Notes under the pieces: generated by a model | Told to the model about the DNA's origin: nothing | What the model saw: only the letters and a program-made list of their open reading frames with translations | Databases searched by the model: none | Assembly (NCBI RefSeq): GCF_002968635.1 | Contig: NZ_PVBN01000003.1 | Span: forward strand, 372,001-436,000 | Direction of reading: 5' to 3' | Source: Neorhizobium alkalisoli | GTDB lineage: Bacteria; Pseudomonadota; Alphaproteobacteria; Rhizobiales; Rhizobiaceae | Length of the DNA stretch: 64,000 nt | Made by a program: the position numbers and the translations under genes | In this document: positions 18,929 to 27,450 of the stretch, in pieces | How the letters are laid out: each line of letters opens with the position of its first letter | How positions within the stretch are numbered: the first letter of the stretch is position 1

Positions 18929-20001
18929 ATCGCGACGAAATTCTGGAAGCTGTCCGCACTGTGCTTTCCAAGCAGATGGCTCATCCGCATATGCAAAGCT
19001 TCGCGCCGGAAGCCCGCCTCAACGAGGATCTCTATCTGGACTCCGTGCTGATCCTGCAGATCTTCCTCAATCTCGAACTGGAATACGGGCTTGCCATGCC
19101 GGAAGAGGCGATCGCCCGACAGGAACTCGCCACGATGGCAGATTTTGTCGCGCTCTATGCGCCGCAGACCACCATTCCATCATTTCCAATGACCGGTGGA
19201 TCCACGGACGAAGGCGTCCATGGCGAAGCTTATTACGATATCAAGGTCCATTGCTTCGTAAGCTGTGTTTGCGACGGGCTGAAGCGTCAGGGTCTCGACC
19301 AGCGGCCTTTCTATTTCGGAGTCTGGGACGCAAAGCTCACGGTCAGCGACCGCTTCGAGCTTCTCTATCATTCGCCGGAGATCACCCAGGACTTCTTCCG
19401 CGACTGGTTCACCCGGCTCTACCGGGTTCCGATCCGTGAATGGTACGATCCGGCGAAATCGAAAGAAGACAACCTCACCGCGCTCATCGAACTCGTCGAG
19501 ACCCGTCCTGAAACCGGCTCGGTCATGGTGATGCTCGACATGTTTCACCTTCCCGAACGCGAGAACAAGTTCAACCAGAACCCCTTCCCGCATTACCTGA
19601 TGCTGCAGAAAACTGCGGATCCGGAAAGATGGTTCGTGCATGACCCCGACTATCGTTGGGAAGGCGAGATCGAGCGGGAGAAGGTGATCCATGCGATCAT
19701 GCAGCCAACCGTCGGCGGCGGTTACGTCTTCGACAACGCTTTGGCTCGCCCGCCAGAACCGGAAGACCTGAAGGCTTATTTCGAAGCTTGCTTCGTCGCC
19801 GACAGAAATCCGCTGGCAGATGCGGTCCACGCCATCGTCACGGCACATCTTGAGGGTGATGGCGGATTGGCACTCGCTGACCTTGCCTCGGCAGTCCGTG
19901 AGTTGCCGGTGATCACCATCCGCAAATATGCCTATGAGCACGGCTTTGCCTTTTTCTGGCGCGCACTGAAACTTCCCGCCGCGGGTTGGAGCGCAAGCTG
20001 A
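18925..20001 (+). CDS. Fused aryl carrier protein AsbD and condensing protein AsbE (frameshifted 3' end)
   Basis: This 358-residue protein has two parts. Residues 1-80 form an acyl carrier domain with the phosphopantetheine serine S40 in the motif LYLDSVLIL. From about residue 95 the protein resembles AsbE, which transfers the carrier-bound dihydroxybenzoyl group to the polyamine arms. In B. anthracis asbD (about 91 residues) and asbE (about 327) are separate genes. The frame closes at 20001, but a -1 frame continues with a gene-like C-terminus to 20087, where its stop overlaps the asbF start by ATGA, the spacing seen at the asbB/asbC and asbC/asbD junctions. A single-base loss around 19960-19985 would explain this. 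Loss of about 30 C-terminal residues may or may not inactivate it; a sequencing error is possible. Confidence 0.8.
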   Translation: MNRDEILEAVRTVLSKQMAHPHMQSFAPEARLNEDLYLDSVLILQIFLNLELEYGLAMPEEAIARQELATMADFVALYAPQTTIPSFPMTGGSTDEGVHGEAYYDIKVHCFVSCVCDGLKRQGLDQRPFYFGVWDAKLTVSDRFELLYHSPEITQDFFRDWFTRLYRVPIREWYDPAKSKEDNLTALIELVETRPETGSVMVMLDMFHLPERENKFNQNPFPHYLMLQKTADPERWFVHDPDYRWEGEIEREKVIHAIMQPTVGGGYVFDNALARPPEPEDLKAYFEACFVADRNPLADAVHAIVTAHLEGDGGLALADLASAVRELPVITIRKYAYEHGFAFFWRALKLPAAGWSAS

Positions 20002-20087
20002 AAGACCGTCTTGGCGAGGTCTTTGCGATGTGGTGCGATCGGCAGGAAACAGAAGCTATCCCCGACCTGAAGAGGGCGATGGCATGA
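19983..20087 (+). other. Displaced C-terminal segment of AsbE, -1 frame
   Basis: In the frame one base earlier than the annotated asbDE, codons from 19983 read GLERKLKDRLGEVF and then 20 more residues ending in KRAMA, followed by TGA at 20085-20087. The segment has normal codon use for this genome. Its stop overlaps the ATG of asbF. It most probably is the true C-terminus of the AsbE domain. Confidence 0.7.
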
Positions 20088-20953
20088 AACTTTCCATCTG
20101 CAGCATCAGCTTCCGCCATCACCTGATATCGATCGGTGAGATGGCTGCCTGGGCACGATCAGCCGGCTTCCAGGGCATCGAACTTTGGGGCGTGCATGCA
20201 CGCAATCTCGCCGCTCATCCCGAGCGAAATGGTGCATGGCTGGACGATTATGGTTTGTCGGCGCCGATGATCAGCGACTACCTGCCGCTTGACGCCGACG
20301 TCCGGTTGCTGCGGCAAAAGACCATCGAGCTTTGCCAATTGGCCAAGAACTGGGGAGCCGCGAAGATAAGGACCTTTGCAGGCAAGACCGCCAGTAAAAC
20401 GGCTTCCGGCGAAGAGCGGCGGCTAATTGCAGGCGGGCTGCGCGAGGTTTGCGATGTCGCTGCCAGCTATGGAATCTATCTGCTCGCTGAAACTCACCCG
20501 GACACACTCGCCGATACTGCCGCCTCAACGCTGCAATTGATCGAAGAGGTGGACCATCCATTCTTTGCGATCAACTTTGACGCATTGCACGTCTGGGAGG
20601 GCGGCGACGATCCGGTCGCCACGCGCCGACGAATGGGTGCCGCCATACGCCATTATCACCTGAAAAACGTCCGTCACCGCAAAGATCTCGGCGTTTTCCA
20701 GCCTGCCAACATCTACGCGCCAGGCGGCGATCGCCGCGGAATGACGGCCTTGTTCGAAGGGGCTCTCGACTATTCGCGCTTTCTTTCCGATCTGATCGAG
20801 GATGCAGACGCCGAAGCCTCGTTGGAATGGTTCGGCGGCAATTGCCAGGAAACACTGCGCAACGACTTGACGCAGGTGCGACAGATGGCAACGAGGCGCC
20901 AAAGGGAGGTCTCGAACCGCCATCGTTTGGAGCCAAGTCACCGGGATCTCTGA
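20084..20953 (+). CDS. asbF: 3-dehydroshikimate dehydratase AsbF
   Basis: This is a 289-residue TIM-barrel enzyme. AsbF converts 3-dehydroshikimate from the shikimate pathway into 3,4-dihydroxybenzoate, the catechol of petrobactin. The N-terminus MKLSICSISFRHHLIS, with GFQGIELWGVHARNL near residues 29-42, closely resembles Bacillus AsbF (280 residues). Candidate metal ligands E136, D166, H192 and E248 occur in the family order. I chose ATG 20084 because the conserved N-terminus begins there and it overlaps the displaced asbE stop; an in-frame GTG at 20030 would add 18 unrelated residues. It is the last biosynthetic gene of the operon. Confidence 0.88.
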   Translation: MKLSICSISFRHHLISIGEMAAWARSAGFQGIELWGVHARNLAAHPERNGAWLDDYGLSAPMISDYLPLDADVRLLRQKTIELCQLAKNWGAAKIRTFAGKTASKTASGEERRLIAGGLREVCDVAASYGIYLLAETHPDTLADTAASTLQLIEEVDHPFFAINFDALHVWEGGDDPVATRRRMGAAIRHYHLKNVRHRKDLGVFQPANIYAPGGDRRGMTALFEGALDYSRFLSDLIEDADAEASLEWFGGNCQETLRNDLTQVRQMATRRQREVSNRHRLEPSHRDL

Positions 20954-20987
20954 TCGCGGCTCTTTCAGCTGGCTCGACAACCTTTAA

Positions 20988-21017
20988 CCGCATGCTTTGT
21001 GACGAACAAGCATGCGG
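20988..21017 (+). terminator. strong hairpin after asbF
   Basis: A perfect 10-bp inverted repeat (CCGCATGCTT at 20988-20997, AAGCATGCGG at 21008-21017) has a 10-nt loop, 34 bp after the asbF stop. No T-run follows. It may end or attenuate transcription between the biosynthesis genes and the fecI/fecR/receptor genes. Confidence 0.5.
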
Positions 21018-21139
21018 CATAATATGACTGTTGTTCTCATGTTATTGATGCTAGATGGGACCGCGGGCGCGAGGCAGCGTGCTCGCGGCGCAAGCTCTGA
21101 TGCGTCTGGTCTTCCGAGGGACGTCTAGCAAACCGATCA

Positions 21140-21655
21140 ATGACGCTGAAAATCGACGATCGACATAGTCTTTACCTAACCCATCGCTCCGCGCTGGTGG
21201 ACTATGCCGCACGCATCCTTGGCTCACGCGAAGCGGCAGAAGACATTGTCCAGGAAGCTTATCTGCGCTTGGCACCCGGAAGGACGACGGGCGAGTCGGC
21301 GCGACAGACGATTGCCTATCTTTATCGTATCGTTCGCAATCTTTCCTTCGATGTTTTGAAACGGCGCAAGATCGAAAGTCGGGGGCAATCGAGCGACGCA
21401 CTGTTCTGGACAGTGCCTCAGCCTGTCGAAACTCCGGAGCAGACGGTAATGTTCTGCGACGAAGTTCGAATTGTCGCCGAGGTGCTGAACTCGCTGCCGA
21501 GCGAGATTCGTGCCGCAGCGGAAATGTACCGCTTCGGTGACCATACGCTGGATGGGGTAGCACAACATCTCGGCATCTCGGTGGCGACGGCACACCGGCA
21601 CGTGCGCACTGCCATGATGAAGATCGCCACCGCGCTCGACAGAAAAAATACTTGA
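21140..21655 (+). CDS. FecI-like ECF sigma factor
   Basis: This is a 171-residue extracytoplasmic-function sigma-70 factor. Region 2 is at about residues 10-80 (REAAEDIVQEAYLRL near 31-45 and IAYLYRIVRNLSFDVLKRR near 62-80). Region 4, with a helix-turn-helix, is at about 110-165 (LDGVAQHLGISVATAHRHV). FecI-type sigma factors are released when a siderophore-loaded receptor signals through FecR. It is followed by a FecR and a receptor with an N-terminal signalling domain, so a surface-signalling circuit is complete. No strong ribosome site precedes ATG 21140. Confidence 0.9.
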   Translation: MTLKIDDRHSLYLTHRSALVDYAARILGSREAAEDIVQEAYLRLAPGRTTGESARQTIAYLYRIVRNLSFDVLKRRKIESRGQSSDALFWTVPQPVETPEQTVMFCDEVRIVAEVLNSLPSEIRAAAEMYRFGDHTLDGVAQHLGISVATAHRHVRTAMMKIATALDRKNT

Positions 21656-21752
21656 AACCCAGATTGCGCGAAAAATCCCGACAGATCGATCGTTCCTACG
21701 AAAGGAAAGAAATTTCGGGTACAAGCAGCGAGATATCCGAAGCAGGTACGAC

Positions 21753-22724
21753 TTGACGCGGCACGACGAGACAGATGAGAGCATTCTGGAAGAGGCTATG
21801 GACTGGTTCCTGCGCCTGCGCGAGCCATCTTGTTCACCCAATGACCAACGCGATTTCAATCTCTGGCGAGACCGATCACCAGCGCATCGCGATGCCTGGA
21901 TGAAAGCGTGCAAAACCTGGGACCTGATGGGCGAGGCAAAGCCTGTCGATGACAGGCTCCAGCCCCGAGCGACCCGGACGACAGTACCTCTCCCTCGCCG
22001 GCGGAGGGCCTGGGGCGTCAGCGTTGCGCTCGCGCTGGCGGCCTGTCTTGTGCTGGCTTTGGCCGGCCCCTCGCTTCTCCTTCATTACCAAGCGGATTTC
22101 GCAACCGCGACAGCCGAATTGCGCAAGGTCACGCTGGAGGACGGCACGACGGTCGAACTAGGCCCGAGGAGTGCGGTCGATACGGACTTCGCCAATGGCA
22201 CACGCAACGTCACGCTGCTTGAGGGCGAAGCCTTTTTCGACGTGAAGCACGATCCGACGCGTCCCTTCGTGGTCAATGCCGCAGGCGTTAAGGTCACGGT
22301 GCTGGGCACGGCGTTCGACGTCCGGATGAAACCGGAAGATACGACGGTTGACCTTGTGCGCGGCCTGGTCGGTCTCACGGTGGAAGGGGCCGCACACCCC
22401 TTCGAACTGTCGCCCGGCGATTCCGTCGTGATCGGCCGTGGCGACGGTCGGATATCACGCAGCCGAACTGCGCCCGAGGACATGGCGGCCTGGCGACACG
22501 GTCGCCTGTTTGTCAACGACGTGACCATCGCCTCCGTGGTCGAGGAACTCCAGCGTTACCACCCCGCCTGGATCAGTATTCCGAGCAATGACCTTGCCCA
22601 TCGCCGCGTAACGGGCCTCTATGACCTTTCGAACCCTGACCGGGCGCTCGAAGCGCTCGTCCAGCCCTATGGCGGTAAGATACACCGCATTTCGCCCTAC
22701 CTGCGCGTGCTCGCCCTCTTCTAG
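21753..22724 (+). CDS. FecR-like anti-sigma/signal transducer
   Basis: This 323-residue inner-membrane protein has a cytoplasmic N-terminal domain (DUF4880-type, W17 and W34-containing) that binds the sigma factor. A single membrane segment at about residues 90-112 follows. The periplasmic FecR domain (TLEDGTTVELGPRSAVDTDF, then LLEGEAFFDVKHD) and C-terminal STN-contacting part come next. The only sensible start is TTG 21753, since the first ATG (21798) would cut into the N-terminal domain. It would pass the signal from the receptor plug to the upstream ECF sigma factor. Confidence 0.9.
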   Translation: MTRHDETDESILEEAMDWFLRLREPSCSPNDQRDFNLWRDRSPAHRDAWMKACKTWDLMGEAKPVDDRLQPRATRTTVPLPRRRRAWGVSVALALAACLVLALAGPSLLLHYQADFATATAELRKVTLEDGTTVELGPRSAVDTDFANGTRNVTLLEGEAFFDVKHDPTRPFVVNAAGVKVTVLGTAFDVRMKPEDTTVDLVRGLVGLTVEGAAHPFELSPGDSVVIGRGDGRISRSRTAPEDMAAWRHGRLFVNDVTIASVVEELQRYHPAWISIPSNDLAHRRVTGLYDLSNPDRALEALVQPYGGKIHRISPYLRVLALF

Positions 22725-22730
22725 GCCGTT

Positions 22731-22750
22731 AAATTTTCATAAAATTTTCA
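22731..22750 (+). repeat. tandem AAATTTTCA repeat upstream of the receptor gene
   Basis: AAATTTTCA occurs at 22731-22739 and again at 22742-22750, one helical turn apart, in the 119-bp gap between fecR and the receptor gene. Two copies at this spacing could bind a regulator. A GTCTCTACG-like element about 40 bp further on might be an ECF -10 region; this is speculative. Confidence 0.35.
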
Positions 22751-22843
22751 CGAGCGGTGAAAAAACCGACGCCTGCAGTCGTCTCTACGCTGAAACGCTG
22801 GCCGGGGGGCCTTGGCGTGCAGTGCGTAGCAGGAGACGGGCGG

Positions 22844-25141
22844 ATGAGCTTTCCGGTAAGTGGAGTTTTGCGTGGTGCGAAGACGAAGGGCAGGAACAGG
22901 GCCTTTGCACTGGGTTTGATGGCAACGGTAGCTGTAGCCACGATCGCGGTAAGCCCGATCGTCGCAACCCCTGCCGTGGCGCAGACAGCCACGCGCAATT
23001 TCGATATCCCGGCTCAGCCGCTCGCATCGGCTGTCAACGCCTTCGGCCGCCAGTCCGGCCTGCAGGTCACGCTTGCGGCTACGACCTCGCGCGGCGTCAA
23101 TGCCCAGGCGGTCAGCGGCAATCTCACCCCGGACCAGGCGCTAGCCCGCATGCTGGCCGGTACCGGCGTCAACTATCGGATCGCCAACGGCACCGTCGTG
23201 ATCGGCGCTCCGGCGCCTTCTGCTGGCGACCTCCCGGTCGAAGGCGCAACTACGCTCCAGCCGATCGTGCTGCGGGGGCAGCCAGGTGCGGAAGGCGATG
23301 TGGGTGAAACGGTCATCGGCCCGGAGCAGCTGGAGCGGATCAATCCAACCGACATTGCCGATGTCTTTCGTGAAGAGCCCGGCGTGCAGGTGGGCAGTTC
23401 ACTGCCCATGTCTCAGAAGGTCTATGTCCACGGCGTTGAGGAGACCAACCTCGCCGTCAGCATCGACGGTGCGCGTCAGAACAACAAGGTCTTCCACCAC
23501 AACGCGACCAATCTGATCGACCCCTCGATCCTGAAGGCGGTCGATGTCGATGCGGGCATTGCACCGGCGGATGCAGGCCCCGGCGCGCTTGCTGGCTCCA
23601 TCAACTACGAGACACGGGATGCAATCGATCTGCTGGCGCCAGGCCAGTCGATTGGCGGTTTCGTCACCTCTACCTACAATTTCAACAGCGACACCGTCAC
23701 GACCGGCCTCTCCGCCTATGGCAAGCATGAGGGTTTCGAGTTCCTGGGATATTTCACTTTCGGCAAGGGTGATGATTTCCACTCGGGCAGAGGCCATGAG
23801 GTGGGCGGGACGAAAACTGACTTACTGAGCGGACTTGGCAAGCTCGCCTATGAATCCGAAGACGGTCACCGCTTCGAGATCAGCCACGACCGGGTGTTGG
23901 ACGACGCCCCTCGCCCGTTCCGCGCCAACGCCGGCTTCGTCGATACCGGTCGCCCATGGGAACCGCGCCTTCGGGATTATCGTCTTGACCGACAAAACAC
24001 GGTCTTCACCTACACGGATACTTCACCGGAGGGTTGGTGGGACCCGAAGATCATGCTGGCCTACAGCTCGACCGAGGTGACAGTTCCTGTCTTTTTGCGG
24101 CCGCCCCTTACCCCCTCGCCCTATGACGCGATCGGTGAAACATCGAGCTTAAACGGGAAGTTCGAGAACAAGTTCTCCTTCGATATGGGCAATGTTGTTG
24201 CAGGCGTTGATTTTTACAGCGACAGGGCAGAACTTGACGACTTTTTTGAACCCGGTCGGGAGAAGGCCACCAATGTAGGCATCTATGCTCAGGCCAGGCT
24301 CGAGCCATGGGACCGTACCCGCCTGTCGTTCGGCGGACGCGCCGATCATCAGTGGTTCACAGGTGTCGCCGGACAGGAGTTCGACAACGGCGGCCTGAGC
24401 GCCAATGTTTCCGGTGAATATGACCTGACGGACTTCTTGACGGCAAAAGCAGGCTTCTCGCATGTCTGGGCGGGTGTTCCGCTGGCCGAAAACTTTGTCC
24501 TGAACCCGGCTTGGGATTATGGAGCCGACGGTCCTGAACCCGTAACGGCGAACAACTACATGATCGGGCTCGAAGCCGAATACGAAGGCTTCACCGCGGA
24601 AGCCAGCATCTTCCGGACGGATATCTATGATGCCCGTATCGCGGCATACAGAACGCCCGCAACGGGAGCGCTCATCAATCGAGATCTTGAATCAAAAGGA
24701 TTCGAACTCGGCGCTGGCTATGAGTGGGCCAGCGGTTATGTGAAGGTGAAATATACGCATATCGATGTCGATGTTGATGGCCGGCCCGCCGACTCCGATA
24801 CCGGCAACTACTTGGCGACGCCGGTCGGCGATATCATCATGATTACTGCTGCGCATACGTTCGTCGACTGGGGCCTGACGATTGGCGGCGATATCGAGAT
24901 CGCCCCTGAATACGATCATGTTGCCGCTGGCACGGCGCCCTATAAGGCCTATGAGGTGGTCAATGTCTTTGCCGAGTGGAAGCCCGAAACCATGCAGAAC
25001 TTCACCTTCCGTGCCGAAGTGAAGAACCTGCTCGATGAAACCTATTCGGATCGTGCCACCTATGGGCAGGAATTCGGCAATGTAACGCCGCTTTACGAAC
25101 CGGGCCGCAGTTTCCTGCTGACGGCTAAAGCGACATTCTGA
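22844..25141 (+). CDS. TonB-dependent outer-membrane siderophore receptor with STN signalling domain
   Basis: This is a 765-residue protein. A long signal peptide (cleavage after TPAVA, about residue 46) is followed by a secretin/TonB N-terminal (STN) domain at about residues 50-125 (IPAQPLASAVNAFGRQSGLQ). The plug domain is at about 140-260 (VREEPGVQV-type block and VYVHGVEETNLAVSIDGARQ), then a 22-strand barrel ending LLTAKATF with the usual terminal phenylalanine. The STN domain is the mark of FecA-type transducing receptors. I chose ATG 22844 because AGGAG precedes it; a GTG at 22757 is the other option. Its place between fecIR and the FatB-type permease makes ferric petrobactin the probable ligand, although the barrel also resembles haem/haemoglobin receptors. 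Confidence 0.88.
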   Translation: MSFPVSGVLRGAKTKGRNRAFALGLMATVAVATIAVSPIVATPAVAQTATRNFDIPAQPLASAVNAFGRQSGLQVTLAATTSRGVNAQAVSGNLTPDQALARMLAGTGVNYRIANGTVVIGAPAPSAGDLPVEGATTLQPIVLRGQPGAEGDVGETVIGPEQLERINPTDIADVFREEPGVQVGSSLPMSQKVYVHGVEETNLAVSIDGARQNNKVFHHNATNLIDPSILKAVDVDAGIAPADAGPGALAGSINYETRDAIDLLAPGQSIGGFVTSTYNFNSDTVTTGLSAYGKHEGFEFLGYFTFGKGDDFHSGRGHEVGGTKTDLLSGLGKLAYESEDGHRFEISHDRVLDDAPRPFRANAGFVDTGRPWEPRLRDYRLDRQNTVFTYTDTSPEGWWDPKIMLAYSSTEVTVPVFLRPPLTPSPYDAIGETSSLNGKFENKFSFDMGNVVAGVDFYSDRAELDDFFEPGREKATNVGIYAQARLEPWDRTRLSFGGRADHQWFTGVAGQEFDNGGLSANVSGEYDLTDFLTAKAGFSHVWAGVPLAENFVLNPAWDYGADGPEPVTANNYMIGLEAEYEGFTAEASIFRTDIYDARIAAYRTPATGALINRDLESKGFELGAGYEWASGYVKVKYTHIDVDVDGRPADSDTGNYLATPVGDIIMITAAHTFVDWGLTIGGDIEIAPEYDHVAAGTAPYKAYEVVNVFAEWKPETMQNFTFRAEVKNLLDETYSDRATYGQEFGNVTPLYEPGRSFLLTAKATF

Positions 25142-25166
25142 AGCAGGTGACCTCTGTTCACGTCGA

Positions 25167-25201
25167 CGTGTGGCGGCTGCCTTTAAGGTTGCCGCCACAC
25201 G
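25167..25201 (+). terminator. strong hairpin after the receptor gene
   Basis: CGTGTGGCGGC (25167-25177) pairs perfectly with GCCGCCACACG (25191-25201) around a 13-nt loop that can pair further. It sits 26 bp after the receptor stop and has no T-run. It may protect the receptor mRNA or reduce read-through to the transport genes. Confidence 0.5.
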
Positions 25202-25247
25202 CACGTCGCGATAAGTGGAATACTATACTCATATAAAGGAGCGACAC

Positions 25248-25544
25248 TTGTTCCAGGCAATCGCAGAATGGCAGACTGAACACGGTGGGAAGTATCTCGT
25301 GCAGCTGTGCAAGCATTTCGCTCACAAGCTCGAGGTCACCTATTCCGAAACTCATGGCGAGTGCCGCTTTTCCTGCGGAACGGCCGTGCTGGACGCCGAT
25401 CCCAAAGGACTGAAGATCCTTGCGATGGCCGTGGACCAGGAACAACTCGCCGAAACGGAATCGGTGATCGAGAGACATCTCGTACGTTTTGCTTTCCGGG
25501 AAAACCTGGAAGCATTGCAATGGCAGGCGCAGGATCGCGTCTGA
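25248..25544 (+). CDS. DUF2218 family protein
   Basis: This is a 98-residue cytoplasmic protein. The family is recognised by the block KYLVQLCKHFAHKLEV near residues 15-30 and the C-terminal ERHLVRFAFRENLEALQW. DUF2218 genes often accompany siderophore receptor or ferric-siderophore transport genes, but no reaction is established. I favour TTG 25248, which has AAAGGAG six bases upstream (25235-25241). A GTG at 25215 would add 11 residues without a ribosome site. It lies between the receptor and the binding-protein gene. Confidence 0.8.
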   Translation: MFQAIAEWQTEHGGKYLVQLCKHFAHKLEVTYSETHGECRFSCGTAVLDADPKGLKILAMAVDQEQLAETESVIERHLVRFAFRENLEALQWQAQDRV

Positions 25545-25576
25545 GCCGATCGAGACGACGGATACATGGTGAGACG

Positions 25577-26476
25577 ATGAATATCAGGCCGATCGTGGCG
25601 GCTGCCGCTTTTGCTTTTTCTGTGCTGTCAGCGCATGCGGCCGAGATCAGTACCGCCCGCGGACCGGTTGCCATCGAGAAGACGCCGGCAAAGGTTGCGG
25701 TGTTCGATATCGCAGCCATCGACACGCTCGACCGGATCGGCATCAAGCCGGCCGGCGTTCCGGAAAAGCTCTATCTTTCGCGGTTGGACTCCCTCAAACA
25801 GGGTGCGGCCGTCGTCGGCGATCTCTTCGAGCTGGATCTTGAGGCGCTGAGCGCTCTTTCGCCGGACCTCATCATCGTCGGTGGGCGATCCTCGACAAAA
25901 GTGGACACCGCCGTCAAGGTGGCCCAGACCATCGATATGACAATGGATGGCGACGATCTGATCGCGCAGGCCAAGGAGCGGCTGGCCGCCTATGGCGCTC
26001 TTTTCGGCAAGCAAGCGGAAGCCGAAAAAGCTGCAAGCGAACTGGACGACCAGATCAGAGCCGCAAAGGCAGCCGTCGCAGGCCGGGGCAAGGGGCTGAT
26101 CATCATGACCAACGGGCCGAAGGTGACTGCCTATGGTCCCGGCTCGCGCTTCGGCTGGGTACATGCCGCGCTCGACCTGCCGCCCGCCGTTCCGGACGTG
26201 AAGGCGGCAGACCACGGCGAAGCGGTATCCTTCGAGTTCATCAGCAAGGCCAATCCCGATTGGCTGCTCGTTCTGGATCGCGCGGCGGCGATCGGCTCCG
26301 GCGAACAGGGCGCCAAAGCGACGCTTGACAACGAACTGGTTGCCCAGACGATCGCTTGGAAGAAGGGACAGGTCATCTATCTGCCGGCCGCGGAATTCTA
26401 CATCGCCGCCGGCGGGGTTCAATCGATGCAGCGTGTGCTGGCGACCGTCGCGGAGGCCTTCGCCGACGCCAGATGA
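25577..26476 (+). CDS. Ferric-siderophore binding protein, FatB/YclQ/CeuE type
   Basis: This 299-residue periplasmic protein has a signal peptide ending AHA near residue 20. It has the class III (helical-backbone) binding-protein layout, with the conserved blocks DIAAIDTLDRIGI, LSPDLIIVGGRSS, GPGSRFGWVH and, near the end, AWKKGQVIYLPAAEFYIAAGGVQSM. This subgroup binds catecholate or petrobactin-type ferric siderophores (Bacillus YclQ and FatB, Campylobacter CeuE). The start overlaps nothing and is followed by an ATGA overlap with the permease gene. Confidence 0.88.
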   Translation: MNIRPIVAAAAFAFSVLSAHAAEISTARGPVAIEKTPAKVAVFDIAAIDTLDRIGIKPAGVPEKLYLSRLDSLKQGAAVVGDLFELDLEALSALSPDLIIVGGRSSTKVDTAVKVAQTIDMTMDGDDLIAQAKERLAAYGALFGKQAEAEKAASELDDQIRAAKAAVAGRGKGLIIMTNGPKVTAYGPGSRFGWVHAALDLPPAVPDVKAADHGEAVSFEFISKANPDWLLVLDRAAAIGSGEQGAKATLDNELVAQTIAWKKGQVIYLPAAEFYIAAGGVQSMQRVLATVAEAFADAR

Positions 26477-27450
26477 GTAACGCCGCTCGCCAGCAGTCAT
26501 CGCGCACAGGATTGTTAGCGGGCTTCGTCCTCGCGGCTCTCTTCATGTTGAGCCTGTTCGTCGGTGTCATCGACGTGCCGTTTCATCGGGCGCTTGCCGA
26601 CGCCGGAGCACTGGAACTTCTTCTGATCAGCCGCCTGCCGCGAACGCTCGCGGCCCTACTTGCCGGCTCGGGCCTGGCGATCGCCGGTCTCATCATGCAG
26701 ACGCTCACCCGCAACAGCTACGTCGAGCCCTCGACAGCCGGTACCGCCCAGAGTGCCGAGCTTGGCGTGCTTCTCGTCACGCTGCTGTGGCCGTCGGCGA
26801 ACCTCTTTGCAAAAAGCATCGTTGCAACCGCAACCGCGCTTCTCGGCACATCGGTTTTCCTCATGACGGCGCATCGGCTGCCGCCGACCCAGCCGTTCCT
26901 CGTTCCCCTCTTCGGCATTGTTTATGGCGGCGTCATCGGTGCGGCCGTCACCTTCGTCGCCTGGCAGGCAGACCTGTTGCAATATCTCTCGGTCTGGACC
27001 AACGGAGATTTCTCCGGCGTGCTGCGCGGGCGTTATGAACTGTTGTGGATCGGCGCGGCCATGCTGGTGGCAGCTTGGATGATCGCCGACCGGCTGACGA
27101 TCATGGCGCTCGGTCGGGACGCCAGCATTGGACTTGGCATCGACTACGCCCGCATGCTGCAGCTCGGCCTCGTCATCGTCTCCGTCATCTCCGCGCTCAG
27201 CACCGTCGTCGTCGGAATGATCCCTTTCGTCGGTCTTGTCGTACCGAATATCGTGTCGCGGCTGATGGGTGACAATCTGCGTGGCACGCTGCCCGTCGTT
27301 GCCATGAGCGGCGCGATCCTGGTGCTCGGCTGCGACATTCTCGGCCGTTTAATCCGCTACCCTTATGAGATCCCGGTCGGCACGGTGATGGGCTGCGTCG
27401 GCGGCATCATTTTTCTCTGGCTTCTCTTTCGGCGACCGGCCCATGCGTGA
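26473..27450 (+). CDS. Ferric-siderophore ABC permease, FecCD family (FatD/YclN type)
   Basis: This 325-residue FecCD/BtuC-type permease has about nine membrane segments. Family blocks include LPRTLAALLAGSGLAIAGLIMQ near residue 55 and GMIPFVGLVVPNIVSRLMGDN near 250. The segment VWTNGDFSGVLRGRYELLW near 175 is characteristic of the CeuB/FatD/YclN branch. It overlaps its neighbours by 4 bp (upstream) and 8 bp (downstream), so the transporter genes are tightly coupled. Confidence 0.88.
   Translation: MSNAARQQSSRTGLLAGFVLAALFMLSLFVGVIDVPFHRALADAGALELLLISRLPRTLAALLAGSGLAIAGLIMQTLTRNSYVEPSTAGTAQSAELGVLLVTLLWPSANLFAKSIVATATALLGTSVFLMTAHRLPPTQPFLVPLFGIVYGGVIGAAVTFVAWQADLLQYLSVWTNGDFSGVLRGRYELLWIGAAMLVAAWMIADRLTIMALGRDASIGLGIDYARMLQLGLVIVSVISALSTVVVGMIPFVGLVVPNIVSRLMGDNLRGTLPVVAMSGAILVLGCDILGRLIRYPYEIPVGTVMGCVGGIIFLWLLFRRPAHA

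Noticed and set aside
20893..20995. tRNA-like T-arm on the minus strand (GGCGGTTCGAGACCTCC) at the end of asbF
   Set aside because: The stem has a mismatch and no matching acceptor, D or anticodon arms could be placed upstream; the stretch is also inside the asbF frame.
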